Made by a program: the position numbers and the translations under genes. A stretch of DNA of 64,000 bases from assembly GCA_003326195.1 (NCBI GenBank), contig LXQE01000107.1, forward strand, positions 235,582-299,581, read 5' to 3'. The stretch comes from Nostoc punctiforme NIES-2108. GTDB lineage: Bacteria; Cyanobacteriota; Cyanobacteriia; Cyanobacteriales; Nostocaceae. Numbering within the stretch: position 1 is the first letter of the stretch; every line of letters starts with the position of its first letter. The notes under the pieces are model-generated. The model was not told the DNA's origin, did no database searches, and was given only the letters and a program-made list of their open reading frames with translations. Shown one piece after another: positions 8,417-19,400 of this stretch.

Positions 8417-9466
8417 TTATCCACTAATTACAGGAATCACAGACACTACTTTCTCAGCTTCATCTACTGTTATTTGCGCCAGCCCAAACTGTTCAATAAC
8501 CGCTGCATTAGTCGTCAAATGTCTACTCACTTCAGCCACTCGATACTGACTTTCTTGTGAAGCTAAAGCTGCCGGCAATAATAACTGATCTGCTAAATGT
8601 TCATCCACGGGTGCGCCGGTGTGATGAAACTCAAGCAGTTGCTGACAAGCAATCTCTGCAACTGTTTCCGCCGACAACCGCAAACGCCCAAATCCACCAA
8701 ATCCTGTTAAGCTATTCTGATACTCAGCAGTGAGGAAAATACCCGCCCCAGGTGCTACACCTCTTTCTCTTAAGGTCTGTATAGTAACCTTTAAATGGGC
8801 TGACCGTAACAAATTCTCCGCACGATTTGCCATCCGTTGCGGAATATGGGAAGGCAATTCCGTCACCACTGCTAGTCCTCGCACCTGTTGTAAATCGCCC
8901 CGTTCCAACAAGTCGATCCCACCGAGTTTACCACCGCCATCCACCTGTAACTCTACCTCTCCGCCACCTTGGGGATACCACCCCCAAGCGCCTAACTTGA
9001 CTTGGGCTTCTACACCCATGCGTTGCAGTATGGGCAGATAAACTTGCTCAATGTACGTCGCTGTGGGGCTAAAATTTACATGAGTTCCACCCTTTAGTGT
9101 CACCAAAGAATTGCCAGATGCTAGTGCCAAAGGTAAGAGAATTGTCTGTAAAACTAGAGCGATCGCACCCGCAGAACCACCTTGTTGTGCTTTACTAACA
9201 TCAAAGGTATAAACTCCAGCTTGTACAGCACTACCTGGGATGAATTCCAGCAGCATTGAACCTAAAGCATCACCCCGTAGTTGGGCATTACAAATTCTTG
9301 CCGCAGCCCGAACTGCTGTTAAATGTTGTGCTGCTAATCCTGGCTTTTTGCGTCCAGCGCGAATACCTGTAATTCGTATGGGTTCACCGGTGATGGCGGC
9401 TAGGCTTAAGGAAGTGCGAAGAACTTGTCCGCCTCCCTCTCCGTAGGAACCGTCAATTTCAATCAT
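8417..9466 (-). CDS. rtcA: RNA 3'-terminal phosphate cyclase
   Basis: 349 residues, the usual family length. It starts with the family hallmark IDGSYGEGGGQVLRTSLSLA and contains GGSAGAIALVLQ, HVNFSPT, and the active-site histidine in PVDEHLADQLLLP (His290), which is adenylated in characterised enzymes. The enzyme converts RNA 3'-phosphates to 2',3'-cyclic phosphates using ATP, in RNA repair or end maintenance. No rtcB or rtcR lies nearby. It is convergent with the ParB-like gene, with only 2 bp between the stops, so no dedicated terminator separates them. Confidence 0.96.
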   Translation of the reverse strand: MIEIDGSYGEGGGQVLRTSLSLAAITGEPIRITGIRAGRKKPGLAAQHLTAVRAAARICNAQLRGDALGSMLLEFIPGSAVQAGVYTFDVSKAQQGGSAGAIALVLQTILLPLALASGNSLVTLKGGTHVNFSPTATYIEQVYLPILQRMGVEAQVKLGAWGWYPQGGGEVELQVDGGGKLGGIDLLERGDLQQVRGLAVVTELPSHIPQRMANRAENLLRSAHLKVTIQTLRERGVAPGAGIFLTAEYQNSLTGFGGFGRLRLSAETVAEIACQQLLEFHHTGAPVDEHLADQLLLPAALASQESQYRVAEVSRHLTTNAAVIEQFGLAQITVDEAEKVVSVIPVISG

Positions 9467-9611
9467 GAGCGATTATTGGAATGTTGGATTTTGGGTTATC
9501 CCCACGGCTGTTAAAATCAAACCACAAATTATAAACGCCCAGCAACTAGCTTTTTGGAGGTAGGTTACACAAATATACAGAGAAATTTCTGATACCTGTT
9601 TCTGTAGTTTG

Positions 9612-10958
9612 CTAATTTTGAATTTGGAATTGAAGAACCTTGCTTTTACCGGGGTTCATCAACCCATAAGGATCAACTATTTCTTTAAATTTTAACTGCT
9701 CAGGATCGATAACTTTTCTACCGCTGTCTTCAATAATATACGTATGAGGATTGGCAATACTCACACCTTTTTCTTCGTGATAGCGGATAATTTCATTGAG
9801 GCGTTCTTCTGTGGAGTAGCGCACAAGTTGCAATGCACCAGGAACTACGACACCATTCACCCGAAAAAATTCTAAATGCATCATTACCTCATCACCGAAG
9901 TAATTATACATCTGCTCTACTACTTGCAAACTGCAATCATTAGGAAAGAGACTTTGTAAGTATGTAATACCACTATCTACACTCCGGGCAAGTAAGGTAG
10001 TGTGGTTCCAGCTAAATTCTGCTAAATGTGTACCTTTGGCTGCTTCCTCGGCTGATTTTTTATATGTAATCTGGCCGCCGTATTGCTGCACCAAAGCTGG
10101 TAAGAATTCCAAACTCGGTTCGGAAATTATCAAAAATACTGAGTGAATTCCTTCAGGAATATACTCTTGTACTGCGTGAAAATATTGGGAAATTGGGGAT
10201 GCAAAGACAGAAATCAACTTCTTAATCATGCCATCAGCATTGCCAATTGCCTGACCAAACTTTGCTGCTGTCATAAAGTCATCAAAAATGATAATGACTT
10301 CTGCCCAAGGATAAGCTGGCCCTAAAGGAATTTCGACTTCAGTGATGATGCCATTAATTCCCCAAGCATGATTTACCTTTTGGACATCATCGCCGCGTAA
10401 TGCGATCGCACGGGGTTCATCTTCTACAGTGATCACTCGCAATGCTAAGATATTACCGCGATCGGCTAGTAACCCATATTGGATCGAGCCAATACCCCCA
10501 CTTCCCCCAGCAATAAATCCGCCAATTGTGGCTGTGCGGTACGTAGAAGGTGCCATACGGATTTCCCAGCCGATTTCTCGTGTTTTTTTATCCAAAGCCG
10601 CCAACTTCACCCCAGCTTCTACCCTCGCCACCCCCGGTTTTACCCAAAGAATTTCTTGCAACCGCGTCATATCTAAAATTACGCCGCCGTGCAACGGTAC
10701 ACATTGCCCATAATTCCCAGTTCCCGCACCTCGCACAGTTACAGGTATACGATGTTTTGCACAGGCAGCTGCAACTTTTAAAACCTCTGCTTCATTCGCG
10801 GGACGCACTACGATATCCCCAACTTTTCCCTCTAGTTTCGACACTAACACAGGGCTAAAAGTGTGATAATCCTGGGATAATTTTGCGACTTGAGTAGAAT
10901 CGGTAATAGTTTCTATACCTTCTAGAGAATTAATCAGAGCATCTAATTTTGTCGTCAT
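9612..10958 (-). CDS. FAD-binding oxidase (GlcD-like family)
   Basis: About 448 residues from an ATG at 10958. The frame is open to 11003, but the extra 15 codons come from the dispersed repeat upstream and are unlikely to be translated. The FAD-binding type 4 fold is marked by PVTVRGAGTGNYGQ and GGFIAGGSGGIGSIQYG. The C-terminus, VDPYGLMNPGKS, is typical of glycolate oxidase/D-lactate dehydrogenase-like flavoproteins. Substrate cannot be read from sequence. No GlcE/GlcF partners adjoin it. Probably cytosolic. Confidence 0.88.
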   Translation of the reverse strand: MTTKLDALINSLEGIETITDSTQVAKLSQDYHTFSPVLVSKLEGKVGDIVVRPANEAEVLKVAAACAKHRIPVTVRGAGTGNYGQCVPLHGGVILDMTRLQEILWVKPGVARVEAGVKLAALDKKTREIGWEIRMAPSTYRTATIGGFIAGGSGGIGSIQYGLLADRGNILALRVITVEDEPRAIALRGDDVQKVNHAWGINGIITEVEIPLGPAYPWAEVIIIFDDFMTAAKFGQAIGNADGMIKKLISVFASPISQYFHAVQEYIPEGIHSVFLIISEPSLEFLPALVQQYGGQITYKKSAEEAAKGTHLAEFSWNHTTLLARSVDSGITYLQSLFPNDCSLQVVEQMYNYFGDEVMMHLEFFRVNGVVVPGALQLVRYSTEERLNEIIRYHEEKGVSIANPHTYIIEDSGRKVIDPEQLKFKEIVDPYGLMNPGKSKVLQFQIQN

Positions 10959-10970
10959 ATATATCCTTAT

Positions 10971-11072
10971 TTTTAACGCAGAGGAACACAAAGGTTTACG
11001 CAAAAGAACGCAAAGAATTCACTCCTCTGCGAACCTTTGCGCTTCCCTCAGCGCCCCTCTGCGTTTTAAAAT
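10971..11072. repeat. about 100-bp palindromic dispersed repeat
   Basis: The ends TTTTAACGCAGAGG (from 10971) and CCTCTGCGTTTTAAAA (to about 11071) are inverted copies. The interior holds further AAGGTT/AACCTT and GCAAAG/CTTTGCG pairs, so the element folds into a long imperfect hairpin. It is MITE-like and sits just upstream of the FAD oxidase start. The same CTCTGCG-type motif appears in the elements at 2832 and 5493. Confidence 0.65.
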
Positions 11073-11147
11073 CTTAACTCTCATGTTTCACAGAACTTTC
11101 ATGCCACTTACTCAAAAAGTCAGATAGCGCACTCAAGCAGACAAAAA

Positions 11148-11810
11148 TCAATACTTGGTTTCCTGTGTCTGTGCGTCGATAATTACACTCCAGTCATCGT
11201 TGTTCACAGCAGCTTCAAGTTGACGCTGACGTTCGGCTTCACTCACATCTATTGTTTCTAACTCTTTAGAAAGGGTTGTATCAGCCATTGCTTTCCGCAG
11301 TTTTAGCTTTTTCTCCTCGTAGGCTTGAAGTTGGGCTTCTGACATTACCGCCTTAGTCGCTTCACCTACCGTACTAGCCCACATTTCGCTTTCAGTTGCA
11401 TTACCAGGTGGCGTACTTTCGAGTTCTGCTATCCAGGCATCTCGCAAATCTTCCATTTCTTGACGTTTGGGGAACTTGAATGCTTGCACACGTACAAAAG
11501 CACACTTTTGCTCGCCATTTTGGCGAAGATGGCTGTTTAGGGAAAGCAACACATTCCGAGAATAGCCAATATACTGCGTGCGACGTTCTACATCTAATAC
11601 TGCATAAACTCCGGCAATTTTAGCGTTCTGAACAGCCACACTCCAAGCCTCAAACTCAATGATTTCAGTACCATTGTTTGCTAGTTCAGGAGTTATACTC
11701 ACCTCAATGGCGGCGTGTTCGTTGTCAGAACTATACAAAAATTCATGCAGCCCACGGTGGTTTATGGGGACATTTTGATGTTCAATTGGCGGATTGTGCT
11801 GAGTTTCCAT
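11148..11810 (-). CDS. GIY-YIG nuclease-like protein
   Basis: 220 residues. A degenerate GIY-YIG core runs from about residue 55: GVYAVLDVE, then QYIGYSRNV, with the conserved Arg after YIG. The C-terminal 100 residues are helical and charged (a motif region with PPGN, then QAYEEKKLKLRKAM) and may form a coiled coil. GIY-YIG proteins cut DNA by a single-metal mechanism. Whether this one is active is not clear. It stands alone on the reverse strand, divergent from the ABC permease. Confidence 0.7.
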   Translation of the reverse strand: METQHNPPIEHQNVPINHRGLHEFLYSSDNEHAAIEVSITPELANNGTEIIEFEAWSVAVQNAKIAGVYAVLDVERRTQYIGYSRNVLLSLNSHLRQNGEQKCAFVRVQAFKFPKRQEMEDLRDAWIAELESTPPGNATESEMWASTVGEATKAVMSEAQLQAYEEKKLKLRKAMADTTLSKELETIDVSEAERQRQLEAAVNNDDWSVIIDAQTQETKY

Positions 11811-11979
11811 TGCAGTTTCTCCGAGTTATTAATTAGTGATGTCTACGACGAACTTCTCTACCAGAGGCTATGCCAATGCTTACGCAAGCAAATATATGCC
11901 CTTAAAATATTGAAGCTTAAATCTACTCACATCTCCAAATTCTTGTTTTGACAAAGCAAAAACAACTATTAAACTTCTT

Positions 11980-12906
11980 ATGAATCAATTGATACCTAAA
12001 AATTGGATGTTCATCAAACAACGGCTTACCCCTTATTTATTTTTATTACCCGCCTTAGTTCTTTTAGGCTTAACTGTCTTTTGGCCTGCACTGCAAGCCT
12101 TTTACCTCAGCTTTACCAGTTATGAAGACATTGCCCAGCCGCCACAATGGATAGGTTTCGCCAACTTTCTCAAGCTTTGGAAGGATGCAGTTTTTTGGAA
12201 AACCTTGGAAAACACTTTTTTATATCTTGTGGGTGTAGTACCAATTTTAGTAATCGCTCCCTTAGTACTGGCAATTTTGGTAAATCAGAAACTGCGGGGA
12301 ATGAATTGGTTTAGAGCAGCGTACTACACTCCAGTGGTAATTTCAATGGTCGTTGCGGGAATAGCTTGGAAATGGCTGTATGCAGAAAACGGATTACTGA
12401 ATCAGTTATTTAAAGCTTTAGGTCTTTTTCCAGAAGGTATTCCTTGGCTAACTAGCCCAGCAAAAATTTTTGGCATTGTACCAATTTCTCTTGCCAGCGT
12501 CATGGCTGTCACTGTATGGAAAGGATTAGGTTACTACATGGTGATTTATTTAGCGGGGTTGCAATCAATTCCTGCTGATGTGTACGAAGCCGCAGCCATT
12601 GATGGCTCTGATGGTATTAGCAAACATTGGGATATTACCATACCTTTAATGAAGCCATATTTAGCGCTAGTGGCGGTAATTTCGGCTATTTCTGCGACCA
12701 AAGTCTTTGAAGAAGTCTACATCATGACTCAAGGAGGTCCACTCAGTAGCTCGAAAACGATTGTTTATTATTTATATGAGCAAGCCTTCAATAACTTGGA
12801 AATTAGCTATGCTTGCACGATTGGACTAGTGCTATTTTTAATAATTTTAGGATTGTCAATTTTGCGATTAGCTATTAATAAGCAAGGTGATGATATCACA
12901 ATTTAA
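11980..12906 (+). CDS. sugar ABC transporter permease (MalF/UgpA type)
   Basis: 308 residues with six predicted membrane helices, starting with TPYLFLLPALVLLGLTVFWPA. The cytoplasmic EAA loop EAAAIDGSDGISKHW...PLM, which contacts the ATPase, is intact. The family imports sugars or glycerol-phosphate derivatives with a second permease, a binding protein and an ATPase. None of these is encoded next to it, so it depends on partners elsewhere. The downstream gene overlaps it by 20 bp. Confidence 0.9.
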   Translation: MNQLIPKNWMFIKQRLTPYLFLLPALVLLGLTVFWPALQAFYLSFTSYEDIAQPPQWIGFANFLKLWKDAVFWKTLENTFLYLVGVVPILVIAPLVLAILVNQKLRGMNWFRAAYYTPVVISMVVAGIAWKWLYAENGLLNQLFKALGLFPEGIPWLTSPAKIFGIVPISLASVMAVTVWKGLGYYMVIYLAGLQSIPADVYEAAAIDGSDGISKHWDITIPLMKPYLALVAVISAISATKVFEEVYIMTQGGPLSSSKTIVYYLYEQAFNNLEISYACTIGLVLFLIILGLSILRLAINKQGDDITI

Positions 12907-13465
12907 TAAATTTAAAAAAATCATCTTCTCTTATCTCCGAGAATCTGAAAATATTCAAATATCGAGAGTGCATGAAAACAGACACGATTTTTTACACCTT
13001 ATTCCAATTATTTATCAAACATCATTAGCTCCACAGCAAATTCGTATAATTTATTTAGACGAATTAGATAATGTACCATCATCTTCGATTGGGCTAGGCA
13101 TAATTAAGTTAGTAGTTGCAGCCGAATATCAAGCCGTACAGCAAGCGAAAAACTTGATAAAACAAGTACAACAAACGGATGAAGCTAACCGTAGCAATCT
13201 TTTAGAATTAGTAGAGAGAATGCTTATCTACAAATTTGTAAACAAAAGTCAGCAGGAGTTAGAAGCAATGTTTGGATTAACCGATTGGAGACAAACCAAA
13301 TTTTACCAGGAAGTAAAGGAAGAAACAAAGCTCGATACGATACCCCGTCTACTTAAGTTGGGTTTAAGTATAGAGAAAATTGCTGAAGCATTAGAATTAG
13401 ATGTTAAACAAGTACAACAGGCTATTGAGAAGCAAGGAGAAGAGGAAACAGGAAGTAATTCGTAA
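12887..13465 (+). pseudogene. N-terminally truncated Rpn/DUF2887-like protein
   Basis: 192 codons. From about residue 40 it matches the C-terminal part of the cyanobacterial DUF2887/Rpn family: IYLDEL, GLGIIKLV, LLELVERMLIYKF, the LEAMFGL helix, then TIPRLLKLGLSIEKIAEALEL. The N-terminal PD-(D/E)XK nuclease region of the family is absent and is replaced by unrelated sequence overlapping the end of the permease gene. An inactive remnant is likely, although the frame is intact. Confidence 0.6.
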
Positions 13466-13479
13466 TTGAAGAGATTTCT

Positions 13480-16400
13480 TTAAAACCGCTTTTGATATTC
13501 CACTACAGCACGACTGTCATCAGTTAAGTTAGTGGAAGCACGCACACGAAATTCATTGTTTATCCGGTAATTAATACCCCATTGGAAGGGATCGTTTGTT
13601 GTCAAAATTTTAATACTGGAAACTGATATTTTGGAAGAAATGTCAACCCCAGCCTCCGCTGCTAATTCTAAAGTTGAATTGCTTCTTCCAGCTTCGGGAT
13701 TCTCAGATATCACGGTAGGAAATATCCGTAGTTCACTTAAGCCAAAGGTACTCCCAATCTGGTTAAAAGCTGATTGGAAATTGTTAAACACAGCCGAACC
13801 TGCAATGTTAATTAGACCTAAAGTACTGTCTGCACGTCCTTGGGTGTCTACAAATCCGCCTCCTAAAAGAGCAACAATTTCGGTTTGACTACGTGACGGA
13901 CTACTTGTTAATTCTATATTTTCATTTAGCTTGCTAGCTAAACCGTTGATAGTAGCTTCGACTCGAACACTCTCTAAGGCTGATAAACCCGTAGAATTTA
14001 CCCGGCTGAAGTCATTACTTTGAGTTACATCCAGTACTTTGGCAAATAGCCGAATATCTAAGTTGGGGTCGCGGGGTTGAGAAGGACTAAAGGTTGCAGT
14101 GTGTTTATAGCCACGAGCAAGGTTAAATTGGGTGGTAAATAAATTTACCCCTCCTTTTTCTAACTGGATGGTGCCATCGGGTATAGGCTGATTGATTAAG
14201 CCGTTAACGATGAGATTACCGCTGGCGCGGAAGTTGAGAATAGGGTCACGGGTAATTTGGACGTTTTTACCTAATTCCAAATCTAAATTATTAAATCTGG
14301 CGTTAGTATTTCCCACCCCATTCCCAATTTCAGATTTGCTCTGCTTATTGTCTTTTGTAGGCGATACGCCAATACTACCATTTGCAGATGTCGCAGCGTC
14401 GGTAGATTCTGCCAGCAATACTTTACCATCAAATAAATTTACTCTACCGCCAATTATGGGATTAAGGGCAGAACCAGTAATCTGTAAATTGCCACTAGCG
14501 CCTCCCTGATAAAGTCCTTTGAGATTCAACGCTAACTGATCGAGATTAACAGTCAGGGGATTTTTGATAGTTACGTTCTCATTGTTGAAGATGGGAATTT
14601 CACCAGCAACTTCTACCGTCCCACGGCTAAATCTACCTTGAAGATTTTCTACTAAGATGCTGTCAAAATTAAACAGTACTCTACCTGTGACACCTCTCAG
14701 CTTACGTGGCAAAGCCTGGGCTGAAAAAGTAGCATCATTGACAGTAGCAATTCCATTTACTTCGGGTTTTTTCAGTGTTCCTCGCACTTTGAGGTCTACT
14801 TCTCCTTCACCTTTCTCAAATACCACTTGATTAGTCAATGCGTTTAACAGCCCCAATCCCTCGTTTTCCAATTTCATATCCAAACTGATTTGATCGCTGT
14901 CTGGTGCGACGGAAGCAAAAGGTAATTTATAAGGGATACTGCCAGTAATATCAACAGGTTTTGGCCCAGCAACTGCTACAGTACTACCAAAGTTTAAGCG
15001 TCCATTGGCATAGCTGAAACTTGCTGTTGCTGACTCTATTTTGCTCTGATTTAATATTCCTTCTGTGATTTGCAATTCCCCTCTAGCTTGGGGATTAGCA
15101 ATGCTGCCGGCTAAAGCTGCTGTACCGTTAAGATTACCTGTGATTCCAACTGGTAGTTTGACAACATTATTCAATAGTTGTACTGGAAAATTATTCACCC
15201 GCAGCTGACCAGATTGTTCATCACCACCAACGTTACCCGTAAATGCAATCAGCCTGTTTTGAGATTCGATTCGTAATGGTCGCAAACTTAAAACACCGTT
15301 CTCAAAGTTGCCTTCGGCAATCACTTTTTCGGCAGTATAAAAACGATTTCGTTCTTCTTTTTTGCCCCAGGCAAAGTCTTGTCCATTCAAATTAAAATCC
15401 ACTGATAATCCATTGGCTGTAGCTGTATTTACAGCCACTTCTCCATTGAAAGTTCCCTTTAAGTCTGCCAAATCTGGTATTGGAGTGGAATTAAGTCGCT
15501 GTTCTTCCTGTTCTGCAACCAAAGCTTCAATTTCAGAAAACCGTTGGATTTGGGTTAATAAGGGTTCATTTGGCGTTCCTTGGGGGTTGGTAGTTAGATC
15601 CGCTGCTGTGCCGTAGATTTCTGCTGAACCACCAGGCAAATTTTGTAAATCAAATATCTTTGCTACAGCCAGAACATCTTGGATCTCACCCTGCTTGACA
15701 TTCAGTTTACCTTGTAATTTAGGCCCTTTAGCGCTTTGGGCAAAAGTACCGACAAGGGCGTAGCTACTTTTTCCTTTGACAAATTCGCTACTAGTGAGTG
15801 TGGCTTTACCGTCACCGTAGCGGAATTGAGCAGCTATTCGATCGCCTTTAACCCGGCCAATTTGGGGATTTGCGATCGCTAAATTTCCCGTTGTTGCCAA
15901 TGTCTGCTGATTAAACAGCAAATCCCCTGTCAACAACCCAGTTATCTTACCAGCACCCAAGCGAGTAATGGGTGGCGGAGTCAAATTCAATATTTGTAAG
16001 GGGAAATTGGCAACTTTCAGCGCCCAATCATTCCCTTGAACATTACCTGTGGCTGATGCTTGCTGCCACTTGACTAAGAAAGATTTCGGGCGATTATTGG
16101 CATCTAAATTGAAGTTCAGGCGATCGCTATTACCCGCTAAGTTCAAACTCAAACCGCGTCCCTGTACTGAATCGATGTTTCCAGTTAACAACGGCTCAAA
16201 AGCAATATCTTGAACAACCAAGTCTCGTAAGTTGATTTGCCCGACGACATTTGGTAAGGGCAGCTTACCAGTGATTTGACCATTAAAATCTACTTTCCCC
16301 GCCACAGCAACCTGATTAGGAAGATTAATCGGTAACTGTTTTAAGTTGTAATTCTGCGCCTGGACGTTGAGATTTAGGGCAGTAATTTCCGGTATACCTG

Positions 16401-19400
16401 CTTGTTTTGCATTGGCTAATATGTTACCAGTCACACTTAAACCGGGAGCAGTTGCTCGCTCAATGGTCAGCCTTTCACCACTCCAAGCGATCGCAGCTGT
16501 CAAAGGTTGCTCTAAACCAGGGATACCTTGAGATAATTGCACCTGTCCAGCAGCACGCACATCAGCTAATTTGGACGATCCTAGCGTACCCGCTAATTGC
16601 AACTGACCGCCAAACTGACCCCGCAATTGCTGATTTAACCGATTTAATTCCACACCAGCAGCATCAACTACAGCTTGATAGCGACCATTAGCTACTTGGA
16701 TATTAGAGGCTGTAATATTTCCACCTGCAACATCCAGCCGTCCCTGACCGTTAGCTTGGATAGTTTGTGGTTGGAAAGATTCAACAGAACCCGCCACGTT
16801 TGCTTGACCAGTTAATGTCCCTCGAAACTGCGGTGGTACTGCTGCTAACTGCTGTAATGGTACATTAGTTGCCTGAACTTGCGCCTGATATAAACCATTC
16901 GCCACTTGGATATTAGAAGCAGTAATAGTTCCACCCGCAACATTTACCCGCGCTTGACCCATCGCTTGAATAGTTTGCGGTTGGAAGGACTCAACAGAAC
17001 CTGCCACGTTTACTTGACCAGTTAACGTCCCTCGAAACTGCGGTGGTACTGCTGCCAACTGCCGCACAGGTACATTAGTTGCCTGAACTTGCGCCTGGTA
17101 TAAACCATTCGCCACTTGGATATTAGAAGCAGTAATAGTTCCACCCGCAACATTTACCCGCGCTTGACCATTGGCTTGAATAGTTTGCGGTTTAAAAGAC
17201 TCAACAGAACCCGCTACGTTGAACTGACCATTTAATGCCCCTTGAAATTGCTTTGGTACTTTTGCCAACTTCTGCACAGGCACATTTTTAGCCTGAACTT
17301 GTGCCTGATATACACCATTCGCCACTTGGATATTAGAGGCTGTAACCGTACCTCTGCCAATAACAAGGCGACCCTCACCACTCCCACGCATGGTTTTCAG
17401 GCTGAAATCATCTCTGCTACCTGCGATTTGGAATGTTCCCGCCAAAGGATTATCTAAAGCTGGGGGAGACTGTTTCAATATTTGTCCCAACCGCACACCA
17501 TTAGCTACAAGTTGAGCCGAGAAGCTTTGGTCTTGCAGTTGGATATTAGAAACTGCAACTGTGCCGCCACCAATTTGAACTCCTGCCCCATCACTGCGAA
17601 TTGTGGCAATTTCAAATGGTGCTGTACTGCCTGAGAGGATCAGACGACCATTGAACTGTGCCCCAGCCAAAGAGACATTTTGCAGTTGACTCTTGTCTAC
17701 AAAGGGTTCTAATTTTACCCCAGAGGAAACAGCCACAGCTTGCCAACGCTCATTGGCATAACTACCAGTTGCCCGAACTGTCCCACCACTGACATTCAGA
17801 GCCACATTGCGGAAAGATACGTTGCGATTTGGAGCGATCGCAACTTCACCCGTTCCAGGATAAGTTCCGTTAGGAGCTTGAAACTGTACCACAGTTTGGA
17901 CATTGGTAGGAGCGCCAGTTAGTTGAGCTGTACCTGAGACATTGCCGATTTGAAACGCAGGTGTTGTTTCATAAACTTTGGCGATCGCATCCCCTGGAAC
18001 ATTCTTGGCAGCGAAATTTAAATCCAGTCGCGGACTCTTACCAAGTTTAATTGTACCAGCACCCGTAATCTCACCACCAACTTTAGCTTTACCTTGAATA
18101 TCTTTTAGGGTAATTAAAGAGGAACTAGTAACAAGCTCAAACTTACTACTGATGCTATTAAAATCAACTTTATCAATCCGAGCAGTTTGAATCGTCGCAA
18201 CTGAGCCGGAGAGAATTGGCTCTTTAGTCGATCCAGTAATCTGCAAAGAAGCTTGTACTTGTCCAGCGATCGGTACAGGTAATTTTACCTTAAGAGTCTC
18301 CTGGGCATTCGCCAAACTTACTGCATTTACACGCGCTGCCAACTTCAAGCCTGCTTTCGTGTCGACGATTCCCGTAGCCACTAAAGGAATTTTGCCGTAG
18401 TTGCTAGCCACATTATTTAACTGCAACTCCGTTCCTTGGAAGTGGAGGTTTCCTTGGCTATTGCTCAACAATTGCGGGACTTTGGGTATTTGCAGCGTTA
18501 CCCCTTGCACAGTAGCATTGCCAAACAATAAAGTTTGCTGTCCTGGTGTCAACCGAATTAACAAATCGCCATTGGCTCGACCCGCCTGTAAGTTCACTGG
18601 TAACTTAATCAACCGAGTAATATTCTCAGCCAGAAAATCTTGTGCTTGCACCTGGAAAGTCCCTGCTAGCACCTTAGAACGTGTCTCTCCCTGAATGGAA
18701 ATATTGCCACCACTGTCTGCTTGACCCCCAACTTCAAACCGGATCAACTGGTTATTTGCTAAAAGTTGAGCAGATCCATTGAGTTGAGAAAATAGCACCG
18801 GCAATTGCTGAGTGTTGTTAGTAGTAGCAGGGCGTTGAGCCAGTGCTGAGTTAGAAGTTGGGTATTCTCCCTTGCTCCCCTGCCCCTCTGCTCCTCTGCC
18901 CCCCTGCCCCTCTACCCCCTCATCTCCCTCGACTCTCTCCTGCGGCATCAAGGCCAGCTTGGCATTCCGAAACCGCAGGTAGTCCAAATCGGTTTTAATT
19001 GCACTGCTTCCACTTGACGACGCGATGGTAGTGGAAACCCAACGCCCTTGGTTATCCTGGTCAATGTAAATATCTGGGTTGACTAAGGTTACATCTAGCT
19101 TTAGATGGCGATTAAAAATTAGTTGTAACAGATCAAAACCCACCTCTACAGATTCGACTGTAGCCCGATCTGCATCTGTGGGTGTGGCTGGGATAGCTGA
19201 AGCCCCAAACTGTACTCCTGTCAACGAAAATTGTGTGACTCTTCCCAGTTTTACCGGACGGTTGAGTGTAGTAGTTAAACTTTGTTGTGCCAACGGCGTT
19301 AACTCTGTTTGGACAAAAGTCCACAACCGCCAAATACCAACGATAACTCCTAACAGCAAAAGTCCACTCAAGGCAATGCTACCCCGGCTCAACACCAGCA

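Noticed and set aside
9240..9446. Open frames antisense to rtcA and to other long genes
   Set aside because: Shadows of strongly coding reverse-strand genes, without family motifs.
10959..11003. Upstream extension of the FAD oxidase
   Set aside because: The extra 15 codons fall in the palindromic dispersed repeat and are not part of the family N-terminus.
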